The position numbers and the translations under genes were made by a program. 64,000 nt of DNA from NCBI RefSeq assembly GCF_002893765.1, contig NZ_CP025938.1:1364001-1428000 (forward strand). The letters run 5' to 3'. Source of the DNA: Tamlana carrageenivorans. Lineage in GTDB: Bacteria; Bacteroidota; Bacteroidia; Flavobacteriales; Flavobacteriaceae. The notes below the pieces were generated by a model. It was not told the origin of the DNA, searched no databases, and saw only the letters and a list, made by a program, of their open reading frames with translations. Positions 35,182 through 44,237 of the stretch are shown in pieces (position 1 is the stretch's first letter; each line of letters begins with the position of its first letter).

Positions 35182-36477
35182 TTAAGTTTTAAAGTGAATA
35201 ATTCCATATATCCTTAACTTATATTGCCTAGCCGTTTTTATCCATTTGGCAGGAATGGATATAAATCTAAAGATAAATTTTTTAATTCTATAGTTTGCCT
35301 TTAAACCCTTAAACCGTTTGGAAAACCGTTCTATAATATACTGATACAAATTCCTGCACATAGCAGTAAATAACAGAAAAACTGTATTTTGCTCTAATTT
35401 TGAAAACGGCAAGTTGTTCCATCCAAAGTCATTCTTGAGAATATCAAATTCTTTTTCAATCGCTCCACGTTGATTGTAAAAATCAACAACTTCATTGATG
35501 GACATCGAAAAGTCGTTGGTCAATATCGCTGAATACAAATAAGCATCTTTAGTAAATAAATTTACCTGTTTGTCATTACGCTCTATTTTACTTACAACAA
35601 GCCTGTATTCCTTAGTTTTATGGAGTTGTTTTTTTCGTTTTAATGATCTTATAAAGGGAGTGAATTTTATTTCTCCTCTGAAAATTGTTTCGGAGCCGAC
35701 CCCTTCTTCAGACCAGTTAGTTATTTCAGATATCCTTTTAGCCAATGCATCGCTCATACATGCTCTAATAAAGAATCGATTAACTTTTGTAGAAATAAAA
35801 TCAACCACATTAACTTGATAAGAAGCTGCATCGGCTCTAAAAGCATCAATTTGTATTCCTTGATTTTCGAGTTCATAAAACATTCTAGTTAATGTTTCTA
35901 ACTGTAAATCTTTGGCTGCACTATTTCCATTTCGATTTTCAACATAAACAATATTATTCTTAATTATCCCCACTCCTGGGCAGTATCCAGAGCCCTTTTT
36001 GTAAGTTCTTATGCTGTCTTTTTTATTGGTGTATAGAATCGTATTGTCATAATCTAAAATATGATCATTCGTGGTAGTTAAGTTCAACTTTTTCAATAAC
36101 CTTAAATTCAACTCCTTTAAAGTAAAGTTCAAGCCAAATTGATGTAAACTAGTACCTCTGGGTAATGTAAAAAGGTCTTTTGTCTGTGATAATTCTTTGA
36201 ACCTATCAAGAATCCTATCAGGACTTGGTACTTTAAAAAAAGGATTGTCTCTTAGATGTTCTTTTAAGTTCAACGAGATATCTTCAATACAATCTCCTCC
36301 ACAAAAATAGATAGACCAAAAGGAATATAATAAGTCTTTCCAACTATAAGAAGCTTGCTGAACAATATGAGGTAAATTGTTTTCAAGCAATGTGCCTAAA
36401 CCAAGCTGTTCAAACTCATTGATAACAAAATTTAATCCCCCAAAAGGGTTAATACGTTGAGATTTTATTATTTTCAT
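35182..36477 (-). CDS. IS1380-family transposase
   Basis: 431 residues from the ATG at 36477 (MKIIKSQRINPFGGLNFV); an upstream extension of 22 codons is not family-like. The DDE core is visible as HILDYDNTILYTNKKDS (Asp), IQIDAFRADAASYQ (Asp) and YNQRGAIEKEFDILKNDFGW (Glu, the Y..R...E......D signature of IS4-superfamily enzymes). Length and motifs fit the Bacteroidota branch of IS1380. No lesion is seen, so the element may be active. Confidence 0.93.
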   Translation of the reverse strand: MKIIKSQRINPFGGLNFVINEFEQLGLGTLLENNLPHIVQQASYSWKDLLYSFWSIYFCGGDCIEDISLNLKEHLRDNPFFKVPSPDRILDRFKELSQTKDLFTLPRGTSLHQFGLNFTLKELNLRLLKKLNLTTTNDHILDYDNTILYTNKKDSIRTYKKGSGYCPGVGIIKNNIVYVENRNGNSAAKDLQLETLTRMFYELENQGIQIDAFRADAASYQVNVVDFISTKVNRFFIRACMSDALAKRISEITNWSEEGVGSETIFRGEIKFTPFIRSLKRKKQLHKTKEYRLVVSKIERNDKQVNLFTKDAYLYSAILTNDFSMSINEVVDFYNQRGAIEKEFDILKNDFGWNNLPFSKLEQNTVFLLFTAMCRNLYQYIIERFSKRFKGLKANYRIKKFIFRFISIPAKWIKTARQYKLRIYGIIHFKT

Positions 36478-36600
36478 AATGTGTTTTTTGTAGCAACACC
36501 AATTTAGGTGAAAACACACAAAACCGCAAACCTTTGTAAACAAATAGTTTGCGGTTGTTTTTTACTCTGTACCTACGGATTTAAGGTACAAGTCCGCGCT

Positions 36601-36669
36601 ATCGGGGTTACATTTCTGCATTTTTTAATGTACTAAACTGGAACGAAGTTGAAAAACGTTACGCAGCAG
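36601..36669 (+). pseudogene. Possible C-terminal remnant of a lost gene
   Basis: Directly after the IS1380 right end the plus strand reads GYISAFFNVLNWNEVEKRYA and ends AAK with two stops (TAA TAA). It has no start. A strong terminator follows at 36709. This looks like the tail of a gene cut by the IS, possibly the first gene of the HlyD export cluster. The family is not recognised. Confidence 0.4.
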
Positions 36670-36708
36670 CGAAATAATAAGCTTAGATAGCTTTTAAAAT
36701 ACGGAATC

Positions 36709-36742
36709 GTCTGGAGCTTTTTGCTTTAGGCGATTTTTTTGT
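36709..36742 (+). terminator. Terminator upstream of the HlyD gene
   Basis: AATCGtCTGGAGC-ttttt-GCTTTAGGcGATT is followed by TTTTTTG. It ends the transcript of whatever gene preceded it. The remaining 240 bases before the HlyD start hold only an 18-codon frame at 36786 that I do not call a gene. Confidence 0.7.
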
Positions 36743-36980
36743 TTTACTTCAAGTTGAAGATTTTCTTGTTGAAAGGTTGTTTTAATGAAAATAATTAAAT
36801 GGTTTAATACTATTTTTTCATTTACTATTTTTCTTTTATAAAAGTAGGAAAAAACTTCACCTGCTTGTTTCTTTTTTTTTCATTTGAAGCGAAGATAATT
36901 GCATTTGCTATTATTTACTCTCTCATTTTTTTTACTTTTTCGGGATTATTTGATGATTAATTGTTGCAAAACAGTTTATT

Positions 36981-38168
36981 ATGAAAGACCTATTTCCTAA
37001 AGAAATTTTAAGTAGCACTACCGAAGTCCATCAGTTTATGCATGGCAAAAAAAGTCAGATTATTTATAGTGTTATTTTAATAACCTTACTTGTGGTTATT
37101 TGTTTATTGCCAGTGTTAAAGGTTTCTATTTACACCAGTGCAAGGGGCATTGTAAGGCCAGATAAAGAGCGTTTTACTTTACAAGTCCCAAATTCGGGTA
37201 AAATTACACATGTAAATTTAAAAAATAACACAGAGGTCACTAAAGGGGATACCCTTTTGGTTATGGACAATGCTATCATCCTTGAAAAATACAATTTAGC
37301 GCAGCAGCAAATTGTTGATCTGAGTGCGTTTGTTGAAGATTTATCGTATTTGTTGAATACCAAAAATGTTAAGTTAACAGAACTTCAATCAGGGAAATAT
37401 AAAAAAGAGTATCTGTTATACAAACAGAAAAAATTAGAGTTACGTACCCGACTTAATAAACTTAAAATCGATAAAGAGCGCAGTGCCAAGCTATTTGATA
37501 AAGGTGTTATTGCAAGGGTGGAATTTGAAGATACTAATTTTGAGTACGATTTGGCTTTAAGCAATTTCAATCAATTAAACCAACAACAGTTTAGTACCTG
37601 GCAATCTAGTTTAACAGAATTCCAAAACAAGCTACTAGAATTAAAAAGTACTAGCGCACAGCTTGAAAAAAACAAGTCGCAATTTGTGATAACCGCACCA
37701 ATTACTGGAGTTTTAATTAATACCGCTGCTATGGAGGTGGGCAGCTATTTAAATGCCGGACAAACCTTTGTGGACATTTCACCAAACACCAACTTATTAG
37801 TAGAGTGTTATATATCGCCTCAAGATATAGGCTTGTTAAAAATGGATAACGAAGTTCATTTTCAATTAGATGCTTTTAATTACAACCAATGGGGCTTAGC
37901 CACAGGCCGTGTTACCGATATAGGGAAGGATGTAGAAATAATAAACAACACCTCTATGTTTAAAGTCTTGTGTCAGCTACATAATAAAGAGTTGCAACTT
38001 AAAAATGGTTTTGTTGGCAAACTAAAAAAAGGAATGACACTAAGTGCTCAATTTAAATTAGCTAAACGCAGCCTATTTGACTTGTTGTACGACAAGGTAG
38101 ATAATTGGTTAAACCCAAGCGCGAAGTCCTTTGCTGATACAAATCAAGTAACCATGACGAAGCTTTAA
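36981..38168 (+). CDS. HlyD-family membrane fusion protein (peptide export)
   Basis: 395 residues: one membrane helix near the N-terminus (about 27-49, SVILITLLVVICLLPVLKVS), a biotinyl-lipoyl-like half (VPNSGKITHVNLKNNTEVTK), a long coiled-coil hairpin (about 105-235), the second lipoyl half (ITGVLINTAAMEVGSYLNAG) and a beta-barrel (VECYISPQDIGLLKMDNEVH). In Bacteroidota, this subtype pairs with peptidase-C39 ABC exporters for bacteriocin-like peptides. No such ABC gene is present here, so it seems orphaned by the adjacent IS events. Partner choice is inference. Confidence 0.88.
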   Translation: MKDLFPKEILSSTTEVHQFMHGKKSQIIYSVILITLLVVICLLPVLKVSIYTSARGIVRPDKERFTLQVPNSGKITHVNLKNNTEVTKGDTLLVMDNAIILEKYNLAQQQIVDLSAFVEDLSYLLNTKNVKLTELQSGKYKKEYLLYKQKKLELRTRLNKLKIDKERSAKLFDKGVIARVEFEDTNFEYDLALSNFNQLNQQQFSTWQSSLTEFQNKLLELKSTSAQLEKNKSQFVITAPITGVLINTAAMEVGSYLNAGQTFVDISPNTNLLVECYISPQDIGLLKMDNEVHFQLDAFNYNQWGLATGRVTDIGKDVEIINNTSMFKVLCQLHNKELQLKNGFVGKLKKGMTLSAQFKLAKRSLFDLLYDKVDNWLNPSAKSFADTNQVTMTKL

Positions 38169-38235
38169 ATTGCTTTTACATGAACGCATAGTAATTCCTA
38201 AAACAAAACAAACCAGAATAAACTAACCAATAAAA

Positions 38236-38604
38236 ATGAAAAACCTAAAAAACTTAGAGCGGTTGCAGCAATTGCATCAACGTATAAGTCAGGAAAACAC
38301 CGGAACACCTAAGGAATTAGCGCATAACATGCGCATTAGCGAGCGTACAGTATATAAACTCATCGAGCAATTAAAGGATTTAACAGCACCAATATGCTAC
38401 AACCGTAAGCGCAAAACCTATTTTTATTGCGACGATTTTGAGTTGCAAGTAAGTATATCGGTAACCGCATTAAGTAATAACGAAGCCATTGAGGTTTTTG
38501 GCGGCAGCTATTTTTTAAAGAAAAATACTTCACTGCAAGGTTTGTGCAGTGAACGCGTTTACTTTAGCCATACCAAAACAAAAGCGCTGGACGCAGTGAG
38601 CTAG
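38236..38604 (+). CDS. Small HTH DNA-binding protein of peptide-export clusters
   Basis: 122 residues. The helix-turn-helix is at about residues 20-46 (TPKELAHNMRISERTVYKLI), followed by YNRKRKTYFYCDDFELQVSI. I recall this small family beside bacteriocin-type peptide genes and HlyD/C39 exporters in Flavobacteriia, where it is a candidate local regulator. The last 20 or so residues differ from what I remember, and the IS4-like element starts 64 bases after the stop. The gene itself looks complete. Confidence 0.72.
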   Translation: MKNLKNLERLQQLHQRISQENTGTPKELAHNMRISERTVYKLIEQLKDLTAPICYNRKRKTYFYCDDFELQVSISVTALSNNEAIEVFGGSYFLKKNTSLQGLCSERVYFSHTKTKALDAVS

Positions 38605-38667
38605 TTAGACGTAACTATTTTTTTGTGGCGGTATGAAATAATTGTATAACAAATTAAATATTTTTTT

Positions 38668-40057
38668 ATTATTGTTGTCCGATAAAAAACAGAATTAGCT
38701 AAAAAAGCTTTGGTGTTGGCCTTTTTTATTGATCGCACTCTTTATTTTGAAAACAGAACCTCCTTATGGGTCAAAAAGGCTTAATTGCCCAATGTTTTTG
38801 GTTGTAATCTCTTCCCAATTAGCTTCTGGGTTTTTCAGGAATTTGAACAAATCGATATATGTCATCAAATGGTATCGTATGACGGACATCATATTGGAAT
38901 AAGCCCAGTTTCTTTGGGCTTTTCTTTGGATCACAAGCATAATGAGCTGGATTATCAAACTGACCCAGATTTGTATTTCGATGGCATTTTGATTGTCTCC
39001 CAAAAAATACTTTAGCGGAAAGTTCTGTTTAAGCCGCTTGAACATCGTCTCAATCTGCCACCTATTTTTATAGATGTCGGCTATTTTGTCTGCATCAAGA
39101 TCATAATTATTAGTGATGAACTCATAAACTTTTTGGTGCTTTTCGTGCCAAAAAGCGATTCTCCTCAGGGAAAAAGCATTGCCGTTTTTGTCCGTAAGCC
39201 CTATTTTTTCGTCCTTTAAGACAGCATCGTCCACTTTATTGGAGATATCAAACTCTTCAAGGCTTGTATAGCGAGCATTGTCCTTTTGCCGAGTCACAAA
39301 GTAAACATCTTCCAGTGTCCATTTTTGGTATTGCTCATAATCCACATACCCTTTGTCAAAAACCACATAAGAGCCCTTCTTGAGTTCCAGGTCTTTTAAA
39401 AAGGTGTGGTCGTGCGTGGCCGCGCTTGAAAACTTAATCAGACAAGGAACGTCTTCCATGGCGTTTATCATAGTATGCATCTTGATACCTCCTTTCTTTT
39501 TGCCGTTGAGCGGGTTCCTTCCTACACCTTTAAGAATGTCACTAAATAGGGGGATGGTCGAGGAATCAACGATTTTAAGGTTCTTCACTGCAGGTTCTAA
39601 GGGTCTGCTGTCCGATAAAAAGCGATGGTAACGTTTGTAGAGTAAATGATAAATATCGGCAAATACTTCAGAGCTTCTTCTCCTGTTAGCATCTGACAAG
39701 GTACTGCGTTTTGGAAAGTCCGTGAGTCCTAGATGGTTGATCTTTCCCTCGCAGGCAAGCATAATACTGGAAACCTCACGAAGTGAGCTACAGCCACTGA
39801 TCACGGTAAATACCATAGTGGCCAAATGCTCATAGGTGGTAAACTTTTTGGTATAGCGATCGCTGTTGTGCTTTTTGGCTGTCCGATGAACATCTTTGGG
39901 CAAAATGAAATTTAATACCTGTTTGATTATGGGTTGTCCGCTAAAGTTTTTACTTTTATTCATATCTTGGATGTGTGATAACTTCAAGATACAAAATAAG
40001 CGGGAAATCCTATCTTGGAAATCCCGCTTTTTAAATCTTTTATCGGACACTAATGAT
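38668..40057 (-). mobile_element. IS4-like element, complete
   Basis: About 1.39 kb. The left end ATTATTGTTGTCCGATAAAA and the reverse complement of the right end ATCATTAGTGTCCGATAAAA differ at only 4 of 20 positions. A subterminal hairpin AGCGGGAAATCC..GGAAATCCCGCT lies near the right end. Flanks show no matching target duplication. On its right is a prolyl oligopeptidase gene missing its 5' part, so the junction is a rearrangement, not a simple insertion. Confidence 0.88.
38764..39963 (-). CDS. IS4-like transposase (DUF4372 type)
   Basis: About 399 residues from the ATG at 39963 (MNKSKNFSGQPIIKQVLNF); the open frame runs 29 codons further into the terminal repeat and those are unlikely to be used. 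A DUF4372 N-terminal domain (about 10-85) comes first. Then LKIVDSSTIPLFSDILKGVG (Asp), SYVVFDKGYVDYEQY (Asp) and YKNRWQIETMFKRLKQNFPL (Glu, Y..R...E) follow. The frame is intact. It is only distantly similar to the IS4-like copy at 29775. Confidence 0.93.
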   Translation of the reverse strand: MNKSKNFSGQPIIKQVLNFILPKDVHRTAKKHNSDRYTKKFTTYEHLATMVFTVISGCSSLREVSSIMLACEGKINHLGLTDFPKRSTLSDANRRRSSEVFADIYHLLYKRYHRFLSDSRPLEPAVKNLKIVDSSTIPLFSDILKGVGRNPLNGKKKGGIKMHTMINAMEDVPCLIKFSSAATHDHTFLKDLELKKGSYVVFDKGYVDYEQYQKWTLEDVYFVTRQKDNARYTSLEEFDISNKVDDAVLKDEKIGLTDKNGNAFSLRRIAFWHEKHQKVYEFITNNYDLDADKIADIYKNRWQIETMFKRLKQNFPLKYFLGDNQNAIEIQIWVSLIIQLIMLVIQRKAQRNWAYSNMMSVIRYHLMTYIDLFKFLKNPEANWEEITTKNIGQLSLFDP

Positions 40058-40974
40058 TTACAAACTACAACACACCATTAAGCATCTACGCCTTAGATCT
40101 TGAAACTGGCGAAACAGCATTATACTGGAAACCTGCTATCGATTTTAATAGTGCCGATTACGAAAGTCACCAAGTATTTTACACCTCAAAAGATGGCACT
40201 AAAATCCCCATGATGATTACCTATAAAAAAGGCCTAGAATTAAACGGTAAAAACCCAACCATGCTTTATGCCTATGGTGGTTTCAACATTAGTTTAACTC
40301 CAACCTTTAGCGTTCCTAATGTTGTATGGATGGAGCAAGGTGGTATCTATGCCGTACCTAACCTACGTGGTGGAGGCGAATACGGAAAAGCATGGCACGA
40401 TGCTGGAACAAAAATGCAAAAACAAAATGTATTTGACGATTTTATAGCTGCTGGCGAATACTTGATTAAAAACAACTACACGTCTTCAAAGTTCTTAGCA
40501 GTAAGAGGTGGATCAAATGGAGGTTTACTTGTTGGAGCCACCTTAACACAACGACCAGATCTTATGCAAGTTGCCTTACCTGCGGTTGGTGTTTTAGATA
40601 TGTTACGATACCATACCTTTACGGCTGGTGCCGGTTGGGCCTATGATTATGGTACAGCAGAAGACAGTAAAGAGATGTGCGAATACCTTAAAAAATATTC
40701 ACCTGTTCACAACGTGAAAAAAGGCTTTGAATATCCTGCGACCCTAATCACAACTGGCGATCATGACGACCGCGTGGTTCCTGCACATAGTTTTAAATTT
40801 GCTGCTGCTTTACAAGCCAAACAAGTTGGAAAACATCCCGTTTTAATTCGTATTGAAACCGATGCGGGCCATGGCGCTGGAACACCTATTAGTAAATCTA
40901 TTGAGCAATATGCCGATATTTTTGGCTTTACCTTATACAATATGAAATTTAAAAGCTTACCGAATAAAATATAA
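40058..40974 (+). pseudogene. Prolyl oligopeptidase, N-terminus lost at an IS junction
   Basis: The frame is open from the IS end, TNYNTPLSIYALDLETGE, to the stop at 40974. It covers the last strand of the beta-propeller and the full alpha/beta-hydrolase domain of an S9A peptidase. The nucleophile Ser is in RGGSNGGLLVG, the Asp in DHDDRVVPAHS and the His in DAGHGAG. Roughly the first 400 residues (signal peptide and propeller) are missing. An internal ATG at 40210 could start a 254-residue catalytic fragment, but without the propeller it is unlikely to fold normally. Confidence 0.9.
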
Positions 40975-40999
40975 ACATGTTTATATAAATAATACCTTT

Positions 41000-41035
41000 G
41001 AGCCAAATTCTAAATTAGAGGATTTGGCTCATTTA
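41000..41035 (+). terminator. Terminator after the prolyl oligopeptidase remnant
   Basis: GAGCCAAAT, a 13-base loop, then ATTTGGCTC and ATTTATTTT. It ends the truncated peptidase transcript and isolates the ABC gene that starts at 41108. Confidence 0.8.
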
Positions 41036-41107
41036 TTTTAACCATCCTTGTATAATTTTAAAACCTCAAACGATTTTTATCGTCTTAATTATTAGGACTT
41101 CTTCTAT

Positions 41108-42019
41108 ATGCTACGCGTTAATCAACTTACTTTTTCTTATCATAAAAAACCTGTTTTAGCCAATATTTCATTTCAGGTGAAACCGGGTGAAAACTTAGCC
41201 ATTATTGGAGAAAGCGGTTGCGGAAAAAGCACCCTTTTAAAACTTTTGTATGGTGAATATGATTTGGATGGCGGACATATTTTTTGGAAGGAAGACGAAA
41301 TTCTAGGGCCCAAATACAACTTGGTAGTTGGCTACGATTTCATGAAATATGTGGCACAAGAATTCGATTTGATGCCCTATACCTCGGTAGCCGAAAATAT
41401 TGGGAAATTCCTATCTAATTTCTTTCCTGAAGAAAAAAAAGAACGCACTGCCGAACTTCTTGAAGTGGTAGAACTTACAGCTTTCGCAAAAACCAAAGTA
41501 AAACTTTTAAGTGGCGGACAAAAACAGCGGGTAGCCATAGCGCGGGCTTTAGCAAAACAACCTGAAATCATGCTTTTAGATGAACCTTTTAGCCATATTG
41601 ATAATTTCAAAAAGCAAAGTTTAAGACGGAATGTGTTTCAATATCTGAAGAAAAAAAACATCAGCTGTATCGTAGCCACTCATGATAAAGAGGATGTATT
41701 AGGTTTTGCCGATCAAATGATCGTTTTAAGCGATCATAAAATCTTAGAGCACAATACCCCTGAAAAACTTTTTAAAAGCCCTAAAACCCCCTTAATCGCG
41801 TCTTTTTTCGGAGAATTTAATACTATTGAAGGTGATTTAATCTATGCCCATCAATTGCAAGTGGTAAATCGTTCCAATCTAAAGGCCACTATAAAGCGCT
41901 CTTATTATAAAGGACATTTCTATTTGGTGGAAGCCGATTTAAAAGGTCAAACTATATTTTTTGAGCATGATAAGACCTTAATGGCTTCTGATGAGGTATA
42001 TCTTGAGGTGAATAAATAA
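41108..42019 (+). CDS. ABC transporter ATP-binding protein (PotA/FbpC-like)
   Basis: 303 residues. Walker A GESGCGKSTLL, signature LSGGQKQRVAIARAL, Walker B IMLLDEPFSHID and switch THD are intact. About 75 residues follow the ATPase domain (about 230-303), resembling a short TOBE-like regulatory extension. This layout is that of importers for polyamine, iron or sulfate. No permease or binding-protein gene lies nearby, so partners and substrate are unknown. Confidence 0.9.
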   Translation: MLRVNQLTFSYHKKPVLANISFQVKPGENLAIIGESGCGKSTLLKLLYGEYDLDGGHIFWKEDEILGPKYNLVVGYDFMKYVAQEFDLMPYTSVAENIGKFLSNFFPEEKKERTAELLEVVELTAFAKTKVKLLSGGQKQRVAIARALAKQPEIMLLDEPFSHIDNFKKQSLRRNVFQYLKKKNISCIVATHDKEDVLGFADQMIVLSDHKILEHNTPEKLFKSPKTPLIASFFGEFNTIEGDLIYAHQLQVVNRSNLKATIKRSYYKGHFYLVEADLKGQTIFFEHDKTLMASDEVYLEVNK

Positions 42020-42065
42020 GAATTATCTAAAGAAAAAACTTAAAGCTAACTGAAAGGACCTAGTT

Positions 42066-42860
42066 TCATTTTTTAGTATGAAAACTCATTTGAAGCATAC
42101 GGTATAATTCAGGATGCTTCCTTTGCATGAGCTTAGGATTTTCAAAGAAATACTCGGAAGCTACAGCAAAAAATTCCGCTTGATTGGTTCCTCCATAACT
42201 TCTTATATCCGATTTGTTTTTATGTATGGCTTCCATTTCTTTATGAATAAGATTTAGCCACGGAATACTGTAACTGTGTTTCATAATATACTCTGGAACA
42301 CCATCGGTAGCGCCATCCATTTTATCTATGAGATGTACAAATTCATGAATGGCAGTATTGCTTTTATCGGTCGCATTAGAAAACCCGTGATGTAAAGCCT
42401 TCCTAGAAAGTATCATTTGCTTTTCTAAACGGCCAGTACCAACCATGCCCATAATATTTCGATGCTCGTTTTTATGTCCAAATTCATAATCGGCATTAAA
42501 ATTATCCGGATATAATATAACACCGCTCAAATTGGTATAATGCCATTCTGGAAATCCGAATACAGGAATAACAGCACTTGCCGCAACTAATACTCGATCT
42601 AAATCCTCTAAGTCAAACGCAACCGCCTCAATATGCACTTCATTTAGAAAAATCATGATACGATTTTCAAAGTCCCTTCTCTGTTTGGGTGTTAAATCCT
42701 TATAAAAGGTAACATGCTCTACTAAAAGCTGTTTCCATCCCTCAGGAAAAGAGTCAGGCTTTTTTGTTTTTAACAAACGAAAAGCAAAAATGATTACAGC
42801 GATCAAGCATAAAAATGAAAAAGTATAAACCATAGACAGTCTTTTCAAAAAACGAGACAA
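42066..42860 (-). CDS. MtfA-like zinc-dependent peptidase (M90)
   Basis: 264 residues with an N-terminal membrane helix (about 11-30, YTFSFLCLIAVIIFAFRLL). The M90 peptidase domain contains the zinc motif HEFVHLIDKMDG (HExxH) and EFFAVASEYFFENP, the third ligand region. E. coli MtfA is a peptidase that also regulates glucose uptake; the membrane anchor here is common in Bacteroidota members. Monocistronic; the substrate is not known. Confidence 0.9.
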   Translation of the reverse strand: MSRFLKRLSMVYTFSFLCLIAVIIFAFRLLKTKKPDSFPEGWKQLLVEHVTFYKDLTPKQRRDFENRIMIFLNEVHIEAVAFDLEDLDRVLVAASAVIPVFGFPEWHYTNLSGVILYPDNFNADYEFGHKNEHRNIMGMVGTGRLEKQMILSRKALHHGFSNATDKSNTAIHEFVHLIDKMDGATDGVPEYIMKHSYSIPWLNLIHKEMEAIHKNKSDIRSYGGTNQAEFFAVASEYFFENPKLMQRKHPELYRMLQMSFHTKK

Positions 42861-43017
42861 GTTAATATAAATAACTTAGTGTTCAAGATTTTCTAAGGTA
42901 CAAGGCTAAAAGATAGATAAGGTTATATAATCAATTCAAAAAGTTCGATACTCATAACTTCAACATTTACAACCTGCCGTATCCACTGTATTATTTTTAT
43001 AATATGAATTGAAACGT

Positions 43018-43476
43018 TTAAAACACCTGCGTAATAATAAAACGCTGATCCCTAAAGGTGATGCTATCATTTACAGTATGCCCCATTAATAATTGCCCAA
43101 TAGGTGTGTTTGAAGATATCGCATAAAAACGCTCTTCCTCAACTTTTAGCACGCCCGCACTAATAGCAATAAAATAGTTGGCTTGACTGGTATAAACCAC
43201 ACTCCCTAAACCGATCTGTTTAGACACTTTACTCAAATTGACCTTATCCAGAATTTCTTTAGTTTTTTGAATTTCGGCCCATTGATTTCCTGCTTTCTCG
43301 CGTTCCAATTGAAGCATGGCTCTGCCCGTTTCATGTTTATCGCCTGCACTACTTTTAGTTTCGGAAGTTAAAGACTCTTGAATTTCGGAGATGGTTTTCT
43401 GAATGGTTTTAAAGCGATCATCAATAAAATCGCAACATAAACGGTATAATGCCTCCTTAATTTTAGCGCTTGCCAT
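43018..43476 (-). CDS. GreA/GreB-like C-terminal domain protein
   Basis: 152 residues. An N-terminal coiled coil (about 1-85) contains SSAGDKHETGRAMLQLEREK, the loop motif of GreA-like factors, and the C-terminal FKBP-like domain ends SNTPIGQLLMGHTVNDSITF. Gre factors rescue backtracked RNA polymerase; whether this shorter form still does is unknown. Databases often mislabel this family as 3-oxoacyl-ACP synthase. Its start overlaps the mtgA 3' end by 14 bases. Confidence 0.82.
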   Translation of the reverse strand: MASAKIKEALYRLCCDFIDDRFKTIQKTISEIQESLTSETKSSAGDKHETGRAMLQLEREKAGNQWAEIQKTKEILDKVNLSKVSKQIGLGSVVYTSQANYFIAISAGVLKVEEERFYAISSNTPIGQLLMGHTVNDSITFRDQRFIITQVF

Positions 43477-44152
43477 GATCCTTTTCTTTAAACTTTAAAG
43501 GGCCAAAATAGCGCATTTGCTTCACAATCCACGCTTTTCTAGACTCCATGTAAGCTGTGGCTGGAGAAGCTCTATATTTTCTCGGATTTGGTAATATAGC
43601 CGCAATGGCAGCCGCTTCATATTGTGATAGGTTTTTAGCCGGTTTTTTAAACCAATACTTCGAAGCTGCTTCGGCTCCATAAATACCTTTTCCCATTTCA
43701 ATACTGTTTAAATACACTTCTAAAATGCGCTGTTTAGACCAGCACAATTCTATTAAAAAAGTGAAATAGGTTTCAAAACCTTTTCTAACCCAGCTACGTT
43801 CTGGCCAAAGAAATACATTTTTAGCCGTTTGCTGACTTATAGTACTTCCGCCTCGCAAGCGTTTTCCTTTTTGGCTAGATGAAATTGCTTTTTCTATAGC
43901 TTTATAATCTAAACCTGAGTGTTTTAAAAAATTTTGATCTTCACTACAAATGACTGCACGTTGTAAATTAGTAGAAATGTCATCTATAGGAACCCAATCA
44001 TGTTTTAATACTTTGGAGGAATCGTTTTCAAAATAACGAATAACCATTAACGGGGTGAATGGCACGGGCACAAATTTATACAGGAGCACTAAAGCCAGTG
44101 TAAACACAACAAACCAAAAGCAAATTTTAAACAGAAATCTAAAAAAACGCAT
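43463..44152 (-). CDS. mtgA: Monofunctional peptidoglycan transglycosylase
   Basis: 229 residues: one membrane helix (about 5-25), then a GT51 domain that polymerises lipid II into glycan strands. Catalytic Glu is in CSEDQNFLKHSG; other family motifs are RGGSTISQQTAKNVFLWP, KQRILEVYLNSIEMGKGIYG and YEAAAIAAILPNPRKY. There is no penicillin-binding transpeptidase domain. It is upstream of and overlapping with the GreA-like gene, and behind the accC terminator. Confidence 0.96.
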   Translation of the reverse strand: MRFFRFLFKICFWFVVFTLALVLLYKFVPVPFTPLMVIRYFENDSSKVLKHDWVPIDDISTNLQRAVICSEDQNFLKHSGLDYKAIEKAISSSQKGKRLRGGSTISQQTAKNVFLWPERSWVRKGFETYFTFLIELCWSKQRILEVYLNSIEMGKGIYGAEAASKYWFKKPAKNLSQYEAAAIAAILPNPRKYRASPATAYMESRKAWIVKQMRYFGPLKFKEKDHGKR

Positions 44153-44190
44153 AAGTAGATACTAAAAATTTGACTGTAAAAATAAGGCAT

Positions 44191-44222
44191 AAAAAAACTC
44201 CGAAAGCAATTTCGGAGTTTTA
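44191..44222 (-). terminator. Terminator of the accC-containing operon
   Basis: On the minus strand AAAACTCCGAAA-ttgc-TTTCGGAGTTTTTTT is a perfect stem with T-run, 16 bases after the accC stop. Confidence 0.93.
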
Positions 44223-44237
44223 TTCTATATGGTTTTA

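Larger units (their letters stand above)
34950..36600 (-). mobile_element. IS1380-family element
   Basis: About 1.65 kb. The left end GCACGGACTacaACCTTAAATCCGTAGGT and the reverse complement of the right end GCGCGGACTtgtACCTTAAATCCGTAGGT are long imperfect inverted repeats. Between them lie one transposase gene on the minus strand and a spacer (34985-35181) with a hairpin terminator at 35118. No target duplication could be fixed. Confidence 0.82.

Noticed and set aside
36786..36842. 18-codon frame MKIIKWFNTIFSFTIFLL upstream of HlyD as a possible bacteriocin precursor
   Set aside because: Too short, no Gly-Gly leader motif and no family match; AT-rich sequence makes such frames common.
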